This document shows positions 36,145 through 48,090 of a stretch of DNA of 64,000 nucleotides, piece after piece. This DNA is from Panopea generosa (Eukaryota > Mollusca > Bivalvia > Adapedonta > Hiatellidae). The first letter of the stretch is position 1; the number at the start of each line of letters is the position of its first letter. The position numbers were made by a program, and so were the translations under genes. The notes beneath the pieces are model-generated. The model searched no databases and was not told where the DNA came from. It was given only the letters and a program-made list of their open reading frames with translations. The stretch covers positions 25,335,339 through 25,399,338 of the forward strand of contig CM055898.1 in assembly GCA_029582155.1 (NCBI GenBank), in the 5' to 3' direction.

Positions 36145-39100
36145 ATGGGTTGAAAAGTTCGATTTAAGGTGATTTAAACGTAGAGAAAATCGTCCGCTGA
36201 CCCAGTCGTGTTAAACTTCCAAAGTCGTTTTTAGTTTTAATTTCAGTGAGTTTTACTCTTCCAGATGATAAAGTAGAATACATATTTATTTGATCACTGA
36301 GAGACTTTGCAAACAAACAAAAATATAAAGCACATTACATTATTAGTACATAATAAAGTACGGGTTTTGTTTACAAATTAATGTTCGTCTCTTTCGGCAG
36401 AAAACGGGGAGTTACGAAGCTTGTTCGGAAACGCGTCGGTCGATAATATATGATCAATTCACTTCAAAGAGGAACATAGTATGGGGAACTGTAGGGGATG
36501 CGGTTAAAAATTAGATAACTGCTTGCAGTTAAATAGTTTTTAAGAACGCCTCCTCTATTACCCTCAGTGTATTAATGAACTGGAACCCACGAGCACGTAA
36601 GCGACGAATCGTTTATATAAAATAAAAAATAAAATTACTTTTTTAAAAACTGTACTAAACAAACCACCCTTGGTAGCCTCTCAATATTGACTACGATAAA
36701 GTGATTTGCGACGTAATAGCGTGTGCGATAGTATCACGCGTATGTTCAGGGAAGGATCCTGAGCAAGAGTTACTAGATTAAACTAGTATTCTGTGCTCAT
36801 TGTTTTTCAGTGCGTATGAATATTATAATGCGTACTACGTTCAATAGTTTTATTGCAGACATCAATATTATATATTTTAAACAAGAAAACCCAATTACTA
36901 TACAATATATTAGTGAAGCCATAACTATTCTAATCTTGTTAATGAACCCTTATCTAACGGTCTTAATCCGCACACTGGCACTGCAGTTTCTGAACACTGG
37001 CGGAGGGTCAGTTGGAAAGCAACCGCGTCATTACGGAATTACAAAAATGTAAGCAAAAGTTAAAAGTTCGGTCCGCTCGTCTAAGAAACACACATTTCGA
37101 TCAAAGTTATTTATTTTCTCGCTGTTTTAAAAACAGTCACTAAGGGGTCTACAGGAATGGTTTAAGCAATACTATAAACACATTTAATTACAATCATTTT
37201 TGTTAATTGTCAAAAAGTGTGCATTTCGGAAGTTTAATGACGCTTTGATATAATAATATCAGCAGATAGAAACAAACCAAACAATAACTCCCTAAAATTA
37301 TATTATGAACATTGTATTATGTCATTTTTTTAAAAACATGTTGCATAACATACATCAAGCGCTACAATTATATTTAATTTGATACCTGTTTGAAAAGCCA
37401 TCTAAGCTTTGAACTTTTGTTTTTGGGTGCATGTTTCAGCCAAAGTTTAAAAAAAATATTGAATCGATTTTGAAAAATAGAATACTTGTATTTACAACTA
37501 AAAGAAACAGTTCAGCTGATACAGTATTAATGTTTTTCCTAAACATTTTGTTCACAAAATAAAACAAAAAACGTTGGCTGAAATAATCAACAAGAATAAC
37601 GAAATATGACGGAACTGGCCGAGTATTTACGATTGACGTATTTCCGGCTAAATAAGTCGAACAAACTTTTGGTTTTGTTTTTCAAAAAGAGTAAAACTGA
37701 AAGAAAGAAATCAGGAAAGCTTTTAAAGTATCCTTGTTCTTTGGAATTATAAATACGTTTCATTATTTATATCAATTGAAATAAAAACATCTGCTGGCAT
37801 ATTCATTTACGCACACTCAAACACGATCTTTGCCGGCTGATTCATACATGGAATATGTCTTAGCTTTAAAACTGAACATTTATTATTGTTATCGATTATC
37901 CATTTGTATCACCAAACTATGAGAGAACCTTTGTTCTCTGTAACAATGACGCCAAACCGTCTCCTCAAAGCGAGTGTAATGTCAGAGAGTTAGATTTAAT
38001 TAGGTTCAGTTACTGATAATATGTTACACGACCACGTGGTACTGTCTCTTGGATTTTTTTTCATCGCATGGCAGATTTTCATAATTTTTTTTCTTGTTCT
38101 TTCGTATGTGTTTGTTTTCCTTGTGACATTGGATGCCATGCTTAAACAATCATGCGTACTTTCTCAACTCCGTCATCCTTTGTTTTGTCAAATACATTGA
38201 ATGTGTTATAATGAAAATAAATATATAATAGAAAATAAGCCATGCAGGCTACGACATCGTTCATAAATGGTCACGTAGGTTGGCCGTCGGTTAAGCAGTA
38301 TGAACTCTATTTACATAGAAGCATGCAAATAAACCAATCTTATCAAAGTGGAGAAGGTGTTAATCAGCTTCCAGTATGTATAAATTACACATTTCTAAAG
38401 TTATAAAATTCGTCTTATTCCAAATAGAGTTGACCATGAGAGCCTTCTGGCCTCACACCACTATTATCTCCCTTGAGTACTCCGCACCTACAGATGAAGA
38501 GGGTAGAAATAAAACTGTATTTCTCTTTTTCTCTATTTTCAGGGCTTTGCACTTCTGTGATTTATTTTTGATACCATGTGCTAAATGGTCATTTTTTTAG
38601 AATTCACCACTGAAAATTTGATGCTGTTGCCAGATTTCTGGGCAATTATGTGTATTTTCATTTGGTTCAAACCGCATCGTGTGTGAATAGTTGAAATATC
38701 ATTTCTAGTGAAATTGATAGGTATCGCAAAATCATTGAATTTTAAAATAAAAATGATCAAGGTATGCTTTTTTCCTTTATAAATGCATGTGTTAAACCAG
38801 ATTTTGAGCCCAGACACATGTTACAACTTCTTTTTTTCTTTTACTGTGTTTTCAACATAACTATTACAATGGAGCGCTATAGGAATTGTAATCGTGGTAT
38901 GAGACGTGAAGTATCTCTTGGACTCTATGAACCACTTGTAGCATCACAAATTGAGTGGTTAAATGCAGCTTTAGAGAAGAGATGCGTATAGAACCTTACT
39001 CCCGATTTATGTAAAAAGCTTAATATAAAAGTGTCCAAATGAAAACATCTCCCAGGGGCATACGTTGTGGCAGAGCTTTAATTACCTTCAATTACTGATA

Positions 39101-39770
39101 AAAAATTTCAGGATCATATGGTCTTGTCCCTTGTTTTCCTTTTCATTTTCATCGTATGGCGTATTCGTTATACAGTTTTATACATTTTGTCTGATTCTTT
39201 ATATGCGCCAAGTTTTTACATGAGTTGGATCCCAAACTTTAGCAATCGTAGAAACCTAACCAACTTGTCTTCCCCATCCTCCGGTATTAGGTTAAGGGGT
39301 TCCGAATGGTGCTTCAGTTGAATATTGTGTCACAGCCAGCTTAGACTTCAGATTTATTAAAATTGCCATATCGTGATTGTTTTATTATAAAAAAGGGGCT
39401 AACTTGACCAAGTATGATATCTTGATGTAGTTCAAGTCTGATGTAATTATAAGCCTGTATATTTCGTAAAATATGTGCTTTGGAAGACAAAACAAAAACA
39501 CAAAAGTTCAGCATATCATTATTAGTATTATTAATGTAAAATGAATTCTGAAACCAGTTAACCATAGTTCTTTATTTTCTTTTATGTAAGTCCACACCTC
39601 CTACCACCCAAGGGACAAAATGTGCCTGTACACAGACGAATGCGCAAGCAAAAACGCGTGCCAATAAACAATAATAAACTCTCTACATAAAAGGTTGTTA
39701 AGTAAGTCAGTTACCAACCATGTAGTCTTGTTTTAAGCTTATTTATTTTACATTGATTGTGAAGTAAGTT
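36145..39770. other. Unique AT-rich stretch, no supported gene
   Basis: No recognisable domain, RNA gene or repeat. A short frame at 38764-38991 (plus) looks mildly protein-like at its end but has no identifiable family. Confidence 0.4.
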
Positions 39771-39779
39771 CTTACAACT

Positions 39780-39965
39780 TAAACAGATCACACTCGAAGT
39801 CTTCCTGGGTGGAACCAGTAGAAACGATAGGCAGATACAGTTCTTGCTCAAGAATAACCACACATAGCTGTGGCGGAGGATAGAACCAACTCATTCCCAA
39901 ACTTCGATTTGATGACTTACTACTGGGCCACGCGCTCAATCTTGTAGTCAGTTTCCTTTGAAATA
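39780..39965 (-). mobile_element. Possible tRNA-headed SINE, unassigned
   Basis: On minus it reads 'gcgcgtggcccagtagtaag' and then 'gagttggttctatcctccgc', resembling A and B boxes, followed by 'ggttccacccaggaagac'. Only one copy in the window, so family membership cannot be shown. Confidence 0.35.
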
Positions 39966-40825
39966 AACTACTGTGCTCGTGCGATCGTTTCGCGATCCAG
40001 GTATCACAAGTCACACGAGCACAGGTTTTTATATTACAGCATATGTTTACTATACTGAGCGTACAAGCTAACCCGCAACCTGGCATTTTATGTATTTTCT
40101 CAAATGTTCAATGAGGTTTGGCGTTGAACAAGACAGAACGTTTAAGATAACAATGGCAAAGTCTAGTTGATCTAATTTCATCGTAAATGGAATAATTTTA
40201 TAATTTTTGAAATGGGCAGTCAAACAAACCATTTTTCACACGATAGTTAACAAAACAGGTATTGGAAATACAAAAGTAGCGGCTAAACTATTCCGTTTAG
40301 TATTTTTCTTATCGACATATACTCAATAAATAAAAAAATAAAGCATAAACTTTTTTGTTTCTGACATCATATCACGAAGTTGTCTGCTTGCGACAGCTAC
40401 ATTTAGGTTTCGGTTTCATTCTCAGATTTCAAGATTGTTCAAGGGTTTTATTTCAATCAATGTCCATTAAGAGCACGTGCTTATTACTGAGAATTTGCTA
40501 TGAATAAACAATACAAATTATAAAATAAACATCGTCATAAAACAAACATATGCTGATGCACACTTATTAGTAATCAATTTACATCTGGTGCACTCATAGC
40601 AGAAAAGCATGTTTTTGCTAGATGAAAAAGATTTTATATGTGTATTTCACAATAAAATGTCAGTCACACAGTCAGAGTTTTTTATCAGTGCCATTTATTC
40701 CGTAACGACATAGTACTACCATCGCATAATGGCGGTTATAAATAGTCCTTGTTTTTTTTCTTCTTTAAAAATGCATTTTGATCATTTGTTTTATTTGAAT
40801 GGCATTATTGATGTATTTTGAACAT

Positions 40826-41400
40826 TTTGAATGCATCGTCATGTTTGAATTATGAAATAAGAAAAAAAAATGATGCTTGGAATTTAGGGTATGAATACAT
40901 GATTTCAGAAGTCTACTTTCACTTTGTCAACAGTGTACACACTGAGCAGAAAAAAGGTCTCTTTTATGACACATGACCCCTTCTTTTCTCATCATATTTT
41001 GGTAGTGTAGAGGTTGACAAACAGTAAAATGTAAGTTTCACTTCTTTCATTTGGGTCTTTTTATGAATGACAATGATTGATTGAATAGTAAGCGTCATTT
41101 TTATGCCATCGAGGTTTAACAGACGATCAGTTAACCTAACCACTGTTTCCTGGGATAAACAAGCACACCCTATCTCCGCAAGTAACTGATAACTTTCCCA
41201 CTTGATTCAGTGATGAGAGACGAATGATAATGAGACACAATGTCGTACATCAATCATCACGGAGACTGTTGCCGGGCGAGGAATTCGAACTCAGGACCCC
41301 TGGATCGATAGTCAGACACGTAAACGACTGAGCTAATCGGGCCCGGCCTTCAAATATTTATTATTTACTATAGAATAAAGAACAAAAATCAATGGCGGGG
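40826..41400 (+). repeat. Dispersed repeat F, copy 1, split by a SINE
   Basis: Outside the SINE at 41074-41347 this segment matches 53046-53335 at high identity: 'gtctactttcactttgtca', 'atgacacatgacccc', 'gaggttgacaaacagtaaaa', 'tatagaataaagaacaaaaa'. No coding content seen. Confidence 0.8.
41074..41347 (-). mobile_element. SINE family C, copy 1
   Basis: The minus strand starts with a tRNA-like head ('gccgggcccgattagctcag' ... 'gagttcgaattcctcgcccg'), then 'cagtctccgtgatgattg', a body containing 'aagtgggaaagttatcag' and 'gatggcataaaaatgacgct', and ends in a short TCAA/ATCA tail. The paralogous copy of its host repeat at 53.0 kb lacks it. Confidence 0.85.
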
Positions 41401-41683
41401 AAACACCTACACAAATCATTGCATGGTGGTAATCATGTCCAACCCAATCATTTTGACACCGGACAGACCGGTCTTACAGTCATCCTATAATTATAACAGC
41501 GCCTACAATGCAGAAATTCAAAAACACCTGGGGCACTTTTCACGAACGTTCGTAGTTTACTTTTTAGCGTAAATTTTGAAGTTACGAACAAACGTCGGGA
41601 AATTTATTCCGAGTTTTGCTTACGTCATTTAACGAATATTAGTAAACCTTGCAAATAGTATTCTTCTTAAATTTTAAAAAATT

Positions 41684-42950
41684 ACTTGGCAAATGAAACG
41701 TTTCCAGGTGTAACAATTGGTTTGTACAAAGGTAAGTGAAACGTTCCCAGGTGTCACAATTTGTTTGAACAAAGGTTAGTGAAACGTTCCCAGGTGTCAC
41801 AATTTGTTTGTACTAAGATTGGTGAAACGTTTCCAGGTGTCACAATTGTTTGTACTACGATAAGTCAAAAGTTCCCAGGTGTCACAATTTGTTTGTACTA
41901 AGATTAGTGAAACGTTCCCAGGTGTCACAATTTGTTTATATTAAGGTTAGTGAAACGTTCCCGGTGTCACAATTTGCTTGTACTAAGATAAGTGAAACGT
42001 TCCAAGGTGTCACAATTTGTTTGTACTAAGATTAGTGAAACGTTCCCAGGTGTCACAATTGTTTGTGCTAAGATAAGTGAAACGTTTCTAGGTGTCACAA
42101 TTGTTTGTACTAAGATAAGTGAAACGTTCCCAGGTGTCACAATTTGTTTGTACTAAGGTTAGTGAAACGTTCCCAGGTGTAACAATGTGTTTGTACTAAG
42201 ATAAGTGAAACGTTCCCAGGTGTCACAATTTGTTTGTACTAAGGTTAGTGAAACGTTCCCAGATGTCACAATTTGTTTGTGCTTAGATTATCGAAACGTT
42301 CCCAGGTGTCACAATTTGTTTGTACTTAGATTAGCGAACCGTTCCAAGGTGTCACAATTTGTTTGTACTTAGGTTAGTGAAACGTTCCCAGATGTCACAA
42401 TGTGCTTGTACTAAGATAAGTGAAACGTCCCAGGTGTCACAATTTATTTGTACTAAGATAAGTGAAACGTTCCCAGGTGTCACAGATCGTTTGTGCTAAG
42501 ATAAGTGAAACGTTCCCAGGTGTCACAATGTGTTTCTACTAAGATAAGTGAAACGTTCCCAGGTGTCACAATTGTTTGCGCTAAGATTAGTGAAACAAGT
42601 CCCTGGTGTCACAATTGTCTGTGCTAAAATAAGTGAAACAGGTCCTTAGTGTCACAATTGTTTGTGGTAAGATTAGTGAAACGTTCCCAGGTGTCACAAT
42701 TTGTTTGTACTAAGATTAGTGAAACTTTTCCAGGTGTCACAATCGTTTGTGCTAAGATAAGTGAAACAGGTCCCTGGTGTCACAATTGTTTGTGCTAAGA
42801 TTAGTGAAACGTTCCCAGGTGTCACAATTGTTTGTACTAAGATTAGTGAAACGTTCCCAGGTGTCATAATTGTTTGTGCTAAGATTAGTGAAATAGGTCC
42901 CTGATGTCACAATTGTTTGTGCTAAGATTAGTGAAACAGGTCCCTGGGCT
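41684..42950. repeat. 43-bp minisatellite, about 29 units
   Basis: Unit 'gtgaaacgttcccaggtgtc' + 'acaatttgtttgtactaaga' + 'tta', with slips of one or two bases. A distal subtype ('gaaacaggtccctggtgtca', 'gtttgtgctaagat') predominates from about 42590 to the end, showing local spread of a variant. Confidence 0.95.
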
Positions 42951-42959
42951 ATAACCTTT

Positions 42960-44080
42960 ACACGTGCGAGGCTGGTACGTTGCAGCGCCTCCTCAATTAA
43001 ATTGAAGTAACGTTTGGCGATGGCATTGTGGACTTTTCGACTTTTCATCGTCGTTTTTTCGTTGTTTCGACTTAACTTGATTTATTTAAATAACCGCGAT
43101 GGTCCCCTACGGGACACCGTAGCCACCAGATTAGGCACACGCCCGATAGGTAATTCCTGGATGCGCAGCTGATCTCTCAAGCAACTGTTTCCGTTAAATC
43201 GCCTTTTATGTTCGATTTATTAGAAACTAGTCACCATCAAGACTAAAACATCTTATAAATATGTCTAATAACTTGCACATTTGCATTAACACTGCAATCA
43301 ATCTATTTGATTCACACCAAAAACGAAGCAAACTGTCTCTTATGTTTTGTTGATGTGCTCGCAATACTCGGCCAATTTTGTCATCCGGTTTCGGTATTAA
43401 TTTGAATTATGCGGGAATTGGTACCGGGGAAATTTCTGTGTAAATAATTCTGACTATCAAAACGAATTTGATATTCTCTTTTTGATAATATTCCAATCTT
43501 TTAAAAAACGATTATTTTAACGATGACACTCTCTATGTGGTTGACAATGTATAGTTTCATCAAAGAAACTGTCTTCGTGAAACATGGAAAAAGCCTGTAG
43601 CAAACAATAAATATCGGTGGGAGCTACGCTGTTATATGTCAGATGTGTGTACTTGCCAAGGCTACAGCTCCCACTAACTGAATAATTTTATGTAACTAGT
43701 GGGATGTATCAACAGATTTAACACATATTTTCTCATAGATACGTTAGTGGAGATAGTATAAATGTTCCATATAATATATCTTGTGGCCGTGAAAATATTA
43801 TAACAATGACATTACAAGTGGAGATTTTAACACATAATTGGTTAGATAACATGTTTATGACATTTAAAACAGAGATACGGTATAACAGCTTGCGCGTTGC
43901 TATTGGCAATAAAATGTCATACATTTCCATGACAAATGTTTCTCTAACAGCTTTTGTTGTGCTCAATACGATGACGAATCACAGCAGTATCATAATTGTT
44001 TAGCTCGAGTATCCGGCAAACGTTATGGAGCTGCTTCATATGTCAAATCAGAATATTGTTATCTTAAATAGCTTGTACTT
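42960..44080. other. Unique sequence, no gene seen
   Basis: Only a short hairpin ('gtgggagct' at 43619 with 'agctcccac' at 43667) stands out; no gene recognised. Confidence 0.4.
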
Positions 44081-44084
44081 CGTC

Positions 44085-44642
44085 TCAGTGTCAGCCTCTG
44101 TCTCTGCCTCTGTATCGGTCTCTGTATCGGTCTCTATATCTGTCCCTGTCTCTGCTCTTGCTTCTGTTTCTGCCTCTGTCTCTTCCACTGCATCTGCCAC
44201 TGCCTCTGCCTCTGCCTCTGCGTCTGTCTCTGCCGCTCTCTCTGTCTCTACCACTTCCTCTGCCTCTGTCCCTGTCCCTGCCTCTGCCTTTACCTCTGTC
44301 CCTGCCCCTGTTTCCCTGTCCCTGACCCTGTCCCTGACCTTGACCCTGACCATGTCCCTGTCTCTGCCACTGCCTTTGTATCTGTTTCTCTCTGTCTCTG
44401 CCACTACCTCTACCTCTTTCTCTCTCACTGTCCCTGTCTTTGACCCTGTCTCTGTCTCTGTATTATCTCTGCTTCTGTCACTGCCTCTGTCTATTCCTCT
44501 GTCTCTGTTTATCTGCATCTGTCTCTGTTCCTGTCTCTGTTTCTGCACCTGTCTTTGTATGTGTCTATTATCTGCCACTGTCTCTGCCTCTGCCTCTGTC
44601 TCTGATTCTGCATCTACCTATACCCAGCCTCTGTCTCTGTTA
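44085..44642. repeat. CT-rich minisatellite (CTCTGTCTCTGC type)
   Basis: About 560 bp of 6-bp-based words (tctctg, cctctg, ccctga). Since six is a multiple of three, a 210-codon Ser/Val/Ala-rich frame and a long minus frame are open; both are artefacts of the period. Confidence 0.93.
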
Positions 44643-44659
44643 ACAGGTACAGCATGACT

Positions 44660-45215
44660 AGGTGTGAATACAGGGTTATTACTTTATCATAAATTATTGT
44701 AAATGTTTCTGGCCTAGGGACTTGCCCCAGAAGTCATGGTACCAATGCTGGATTCCTGACGAGCTCCGTTTTTGGGTGACTGCTAGCCTAATTGTGCAAA
44801 GTGCTCCTCTGTAAGAATGAATCCGTGGTGTCTTTGATCCATCTGAAAGCGACTCTAATGCGCCACCTGTACCCAGTGGCCAGTCTACGTATCTTCACTG
44901 GGCTGGTAAACCAGTCTAAGCTTCACTGGACGGGTTCATTCAGAAACATATGTAGACCGGTTACTATATGCAGAGTAACACGTAAAATTGGTTCAATGAG
45001 GTTCTGTTATTTCAGAAAGGGTAGCTGGCGGTGCATATCAACTTATTTATTTGTTAACCGATTTTAGAAACGTTTACATGTTTAGAAAGCTTGTTTTCGA
45101 AACAGAAAGATAATTAAAATATGTTCACGGCACATCATGGTACAGAAATATCAATATCATCCGATTTAGTCAATTTAATGAAACACCAAAAGATTGTTGA
45201 TTGTATTTTTTAAAA
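44660..45215. other. Unique sequence before the tRNA genes, no gene seen
   Basis: A 91-codon plus frame (44792-45067) has no recognisable domain. Confidence 0.4.
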
Positions 45216-45220
45216 GTACA

Positions 45221-45312
45221 CGCCCAACGGGGGACTCGAACCCCCGACCCTCAGATATCTGAGTGAATTCAGCTTTAAAAGTCTGATGCTCTACCGACTG
45301 AGCTAGCCGGGC
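45221..45312 (-). tRNA. tRNA-Lys(TTT) with 19-nt intron, copy 1
   Basis: Minus strand: acceptor GCCCGGC pairs with GTTGGGC (two G-U pairs), discriminator G at 45221. The D arm is GCTCAGTCGGTAGAGC, the anticodon stem TCAGA/TCTGA with loop CTTTTAA, and the T arm GGGGG TTCGAGT CCCCC. The anticodon is TTT. A 19-nt intron sits between positions 37 and 38, the canonical site, and contains CTGA...TCAG. Removing it leaves a 73-nt tRNA almost identical to animal tRNA-Lys(UUU). Pol III A and B boxes are intact, and a TTTT terminator follows within about 10 bases. It decodes AAA/AAG. Intron removal would need the tRNA splicing endonuclease. Confidence 0.92.
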
Positions 45313-45505
45313 GATATATATTATGACTCTAAGGGTTGCTCAGACAAGAAATATCGGGGTAATGTATGATTTCCAGTTATATAGTACAGACGGACATAAA
45401 TTAGTTTGTGCGACATGTGTTGAAAATCAATATCAATTCATGAGATATTAAACATACTAGTTGCTCATGTATCTATATAAAAATGACACGATGTCAAAAA
45501 CAGAA

Positions 45506-45703
45506 TACGATGCAACTATGCAATTTGAAATTTAGTTTTAATCTGCCTGCCTGTCTGCCTGCCTGTCTGCCTGCCATCCTGCCTTACGATGCAACTATGC
45601 AATTTGAAATTTAGTTTTAATCTGCCTGCCTGCCTGCCTGCCCGCCCGCCCGCCCGTCCGTCCGTCCGTCCGTCTGTCTGTCTGTCTGTCTGTCTGTCTG
45701 TAA
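45506..45703. repeat. 79-bp tandem duplication ending in a graded tetranucleotide repeat
   Basis: 'tacgatgcaactatgcaatt' begins at 45506 and again at 45585. Each copy ends in TGCC-type repeats. The second passes through TGCC, CGCC, CGTC and TGTC blocks in order. Confidence 0.9.
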
Positions 45704-45876
45704 TTTGTTTTAAGGGACTTATCGATTATAATGTTATAAAAAATTCTACAGGCTTTCGAATAGAAAAAATCAAAATCAGTTTTTAATATATAATCCTTTG
45801 TTGTTGTTGCTGATGTTTTTTTTTGTTTTTTGTGTGTGTGTGTGTTTTTTTTTTTGGTGTGGGGGTCATTTAAGCA

Positions 45877-46168
45877 GCGTGGTATAGTGGTAGAGAGTCT
45901 GCTTCGCATGCGGAAGGTCGTGGGTTCGATCTCCGATCGGGTCATAACAAAGACTTTAGAAATGGTACTAAAATCTTCCCTGCTTGACGCTTAGCATTTA
46001 GAGGAGAGTTCTAAGTCTGGTCGACCCGGTATCAGTATAATGTGACTGGGTGGGATATCATATTATGTGTCTGTGGCATGTTACTCCAGTTTGACAGCGC
46101 TTAGAATACTGTCTGAGGTAAACACCGTCGCAAAACGACTAAAAAATTGTTGAAATCGACGCTAAATT
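45877..46168 (+). mobile_element. SINE family B, copy 2, with target-site duplication
   Basis: tRNA-like head ('tagtggtagagagtctgctt', 'ggtcgtgggttcgatctcc') and a body matching 17008-17315. The 9-bp repeat ATTTAAGCA flanks it at 45868-45876 and 46169-46177. The element ends 26 bp from the mature 3' end of tRNA-Lys copy 2, beyond that gene's terminator. Confidence 0.85.
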
Positions 46169-46194
46169 ATTTAAGCAAAATGTTTAAAAACATA

Positions 46195-46287
46195 CGCCCA
46201 ACGAGGGACTCGAACCCCCGACCCTCAGATATCTGAGATTTAATCAGCCGTAAAAGTCTGATGCTCTACCGACTGAGCTAGCCGGGC
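46195..46287 (-). tRNA. tRNA-Lys(TTT) with 20-nt intron, copy 2
   Basis: Same exon sequence as copy 1 except one T-stem base (CCCTC, keeping a G-U pair). The intron is 20 nt at 37/38 and differs in the middle, but again has CTGA near its start and CTCAGAT at its end. A TTTTT terminator lies four bases after the gene (46186-46190 on plus). The acceptor stem and boxes are intact, so it should be expressible. Confidence 0.92.
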
Positions 46288-46289
46288 GA

Positions 46290-47585
46290 TATTTTCACAT
46301 AGAGTATATAACATAAACAAGGACAGCTGACTTTAATCTGTGTAATGATAAGATAATTATTAATCATTAATTAGGTTACACATGAAAAACAGTTTATATT
46401 CAAATAAATATCAATATTATCAGAGATATACATCATCAGCATTGCACACCAACCTCCACCATTCGAATGAGCCGCCTTTCGGAGCATGTGTCACCTGACG
46501 GCTATTATCTGACTCGAGTTGTCAAAATGTCATATATATTCAACCAGTCGGTGGAAGAAAATAAGCAAAAACTCGAATCACACGTGATATATATCTGAAG
46601 ATTCAGCCAGCCTTAGTGCGACATATTGCACGTCTCTATGGAGCCTTGTAAAGATTTTTATTTTGCGTCTCCCGAGACAGCAGATCAGATATCAAAATAA
46701 TAAAAAAAAAAGCTGTCCATTCACGCCTTATTTCTGCTGACATTTTGGTCGACGGATGAAACAGCCGTATTGTACTTTAAACTTAGGTTTTGGGCTTACC
46801 CAAAGGCCATAGCAGCTATACCAGATTTCTGACGCTATTCCCTAATAGTGATTTGCCCCTAAGTTCAATTTATTATTCGATTTTAATATTCTTTATTCTA
46901 GTATTTCTACGCAAGAACCATAATGCAGTTCCAGCGAAGCTGACTGAGTTCTTGAAAATCGATCAAGAATAACAGAATAAAAATATATAGAACCTGAAAT
47001 ATACATGTTTTCCCTTTCAATTATGAGACTGAGAAACCTGGCGTTATTATTTGTTTGATTTTTCAGCAAAAAATAAAAAAATAAATATTTTGGGAATCTT
47101 AGGAAGGATTCGTCTGTTCAACGCCGAGAGATTCGTCTGTTCAACGCCTATGAACTCGCCAGTGGAATAGGGTTAAAAAATAGAATTAAATTCCTAAACA
47201 AAACCAAAGTCACGTGCACATTACCATAAATTAATTATTACTGGCGATAGTAACACATACAATTTTAAAAAGATCAATCATAAGGTCTACTATGTTTGGA
47301 AACACATGTTTTCGTACTATTTTACAGATCGTGATGAAAAGATCCAACAGTATTGGAAAATAAAACGTTTAACCAAAATACCAAAAGTAAATGTCTAACC
47401 TTACATTCTTTGACCAGTATGCAACCAAAGTGCGCTATTTATAACATTTTAGTACATGCATACTGGTCATTGTGTAAATAAATATGCTGTTTGCTTTAAT
47501 TACAAACAGGCCAAACAAACAAGGAATTGAATACGCTGCAACATTATTTAACATAAATAAAAAAAATGGAAAAATAATAAAAATA
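46290..47585. other. Spacer between tRNA-Lys copies 2 and 3, no gene seen
   Basis: AT-rich. A short direct repeat ('gattcgtctgttcaacgcc') occurs at 47107 and 47130. No coding region is supported. Confidence 0.4.
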
Positions 47586-47587
47586 TT

Positions 47588-47680
47588 CGCCCAACGAGGG
47601 ACTCGAACCCCCGACCCTCAGATATCCGAGTGTTATTCAGTCTTAAAAGTCTGATGCTCTACCGACTGAGCTAGCCGGGC
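47588..47680 (-). tRNA. tRNA-Lys(TTT) with 20-nt intron, copy 3
   Basis: Exons match copy 2. The 20-nt intron ends CTCGGAT instead of CTCAGAT; CTGA can still pair with TCGG through a U-G pair, so the short intron stem is kept. A TTTTT terminator lies a few bases downstream on minus. All three genes share orientation and lie within 2.5 kb. Confidence 0.92.
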
Positions 47681-48090
47681 GATGTGTCCATATGATGCGA
47701 TTAAACATTTATATATATGTCAATGAAGTTGCACTGTACATCTATATGAAGTACATTTAGTAAATAATATAGTTTTATATCTATTAGTTATAAATAATCT
47801 ACACCATTTTAGTATTATATAAACCTATGACATACACCCTGTATCGGCAAAATTTGTGACAGTGACACGCTATATATAGAAAATTCAAATAAGCTTATAC
47901 TTTGGATAACTGCCAAAACTAACTGATTGATCACATGCAGTAAGTTTACACGTAAAATACAAGCAAGCACAACACGTCAGTCGTTAAAAAGTTAAATTTT
48001 CCACTACAGCAGTATTCAGTTATAACAGTATTTTTGTTTTGATTTAAATAACTGTTGTTTAACGAATTTTTAACGCGGTTATGATAAAGT

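Noticed and set aside
38764-38991. 75-codon frame whose second half looks protein-like
   Set aside because: Too short and unrecognised to support as a gene.
41684-42950. CRISPR-like repeat array
   Set aside because: No spacers; units are head to tail and drift by small slips, as in minisatellites.
43610-43680. Short inverted repeat as a MITE
   Set aside because: Only about nine bases pair and the element would be under 70 bp, with no target duplication.
44025-44657. 210-codon Ser/Val/Ala-rich frame and the opposite-strand Glu/Arg/Thr-rich frame
   Set aside because: A six-base repeat period keeps frames open; no signal peptide, domain or exon signals.
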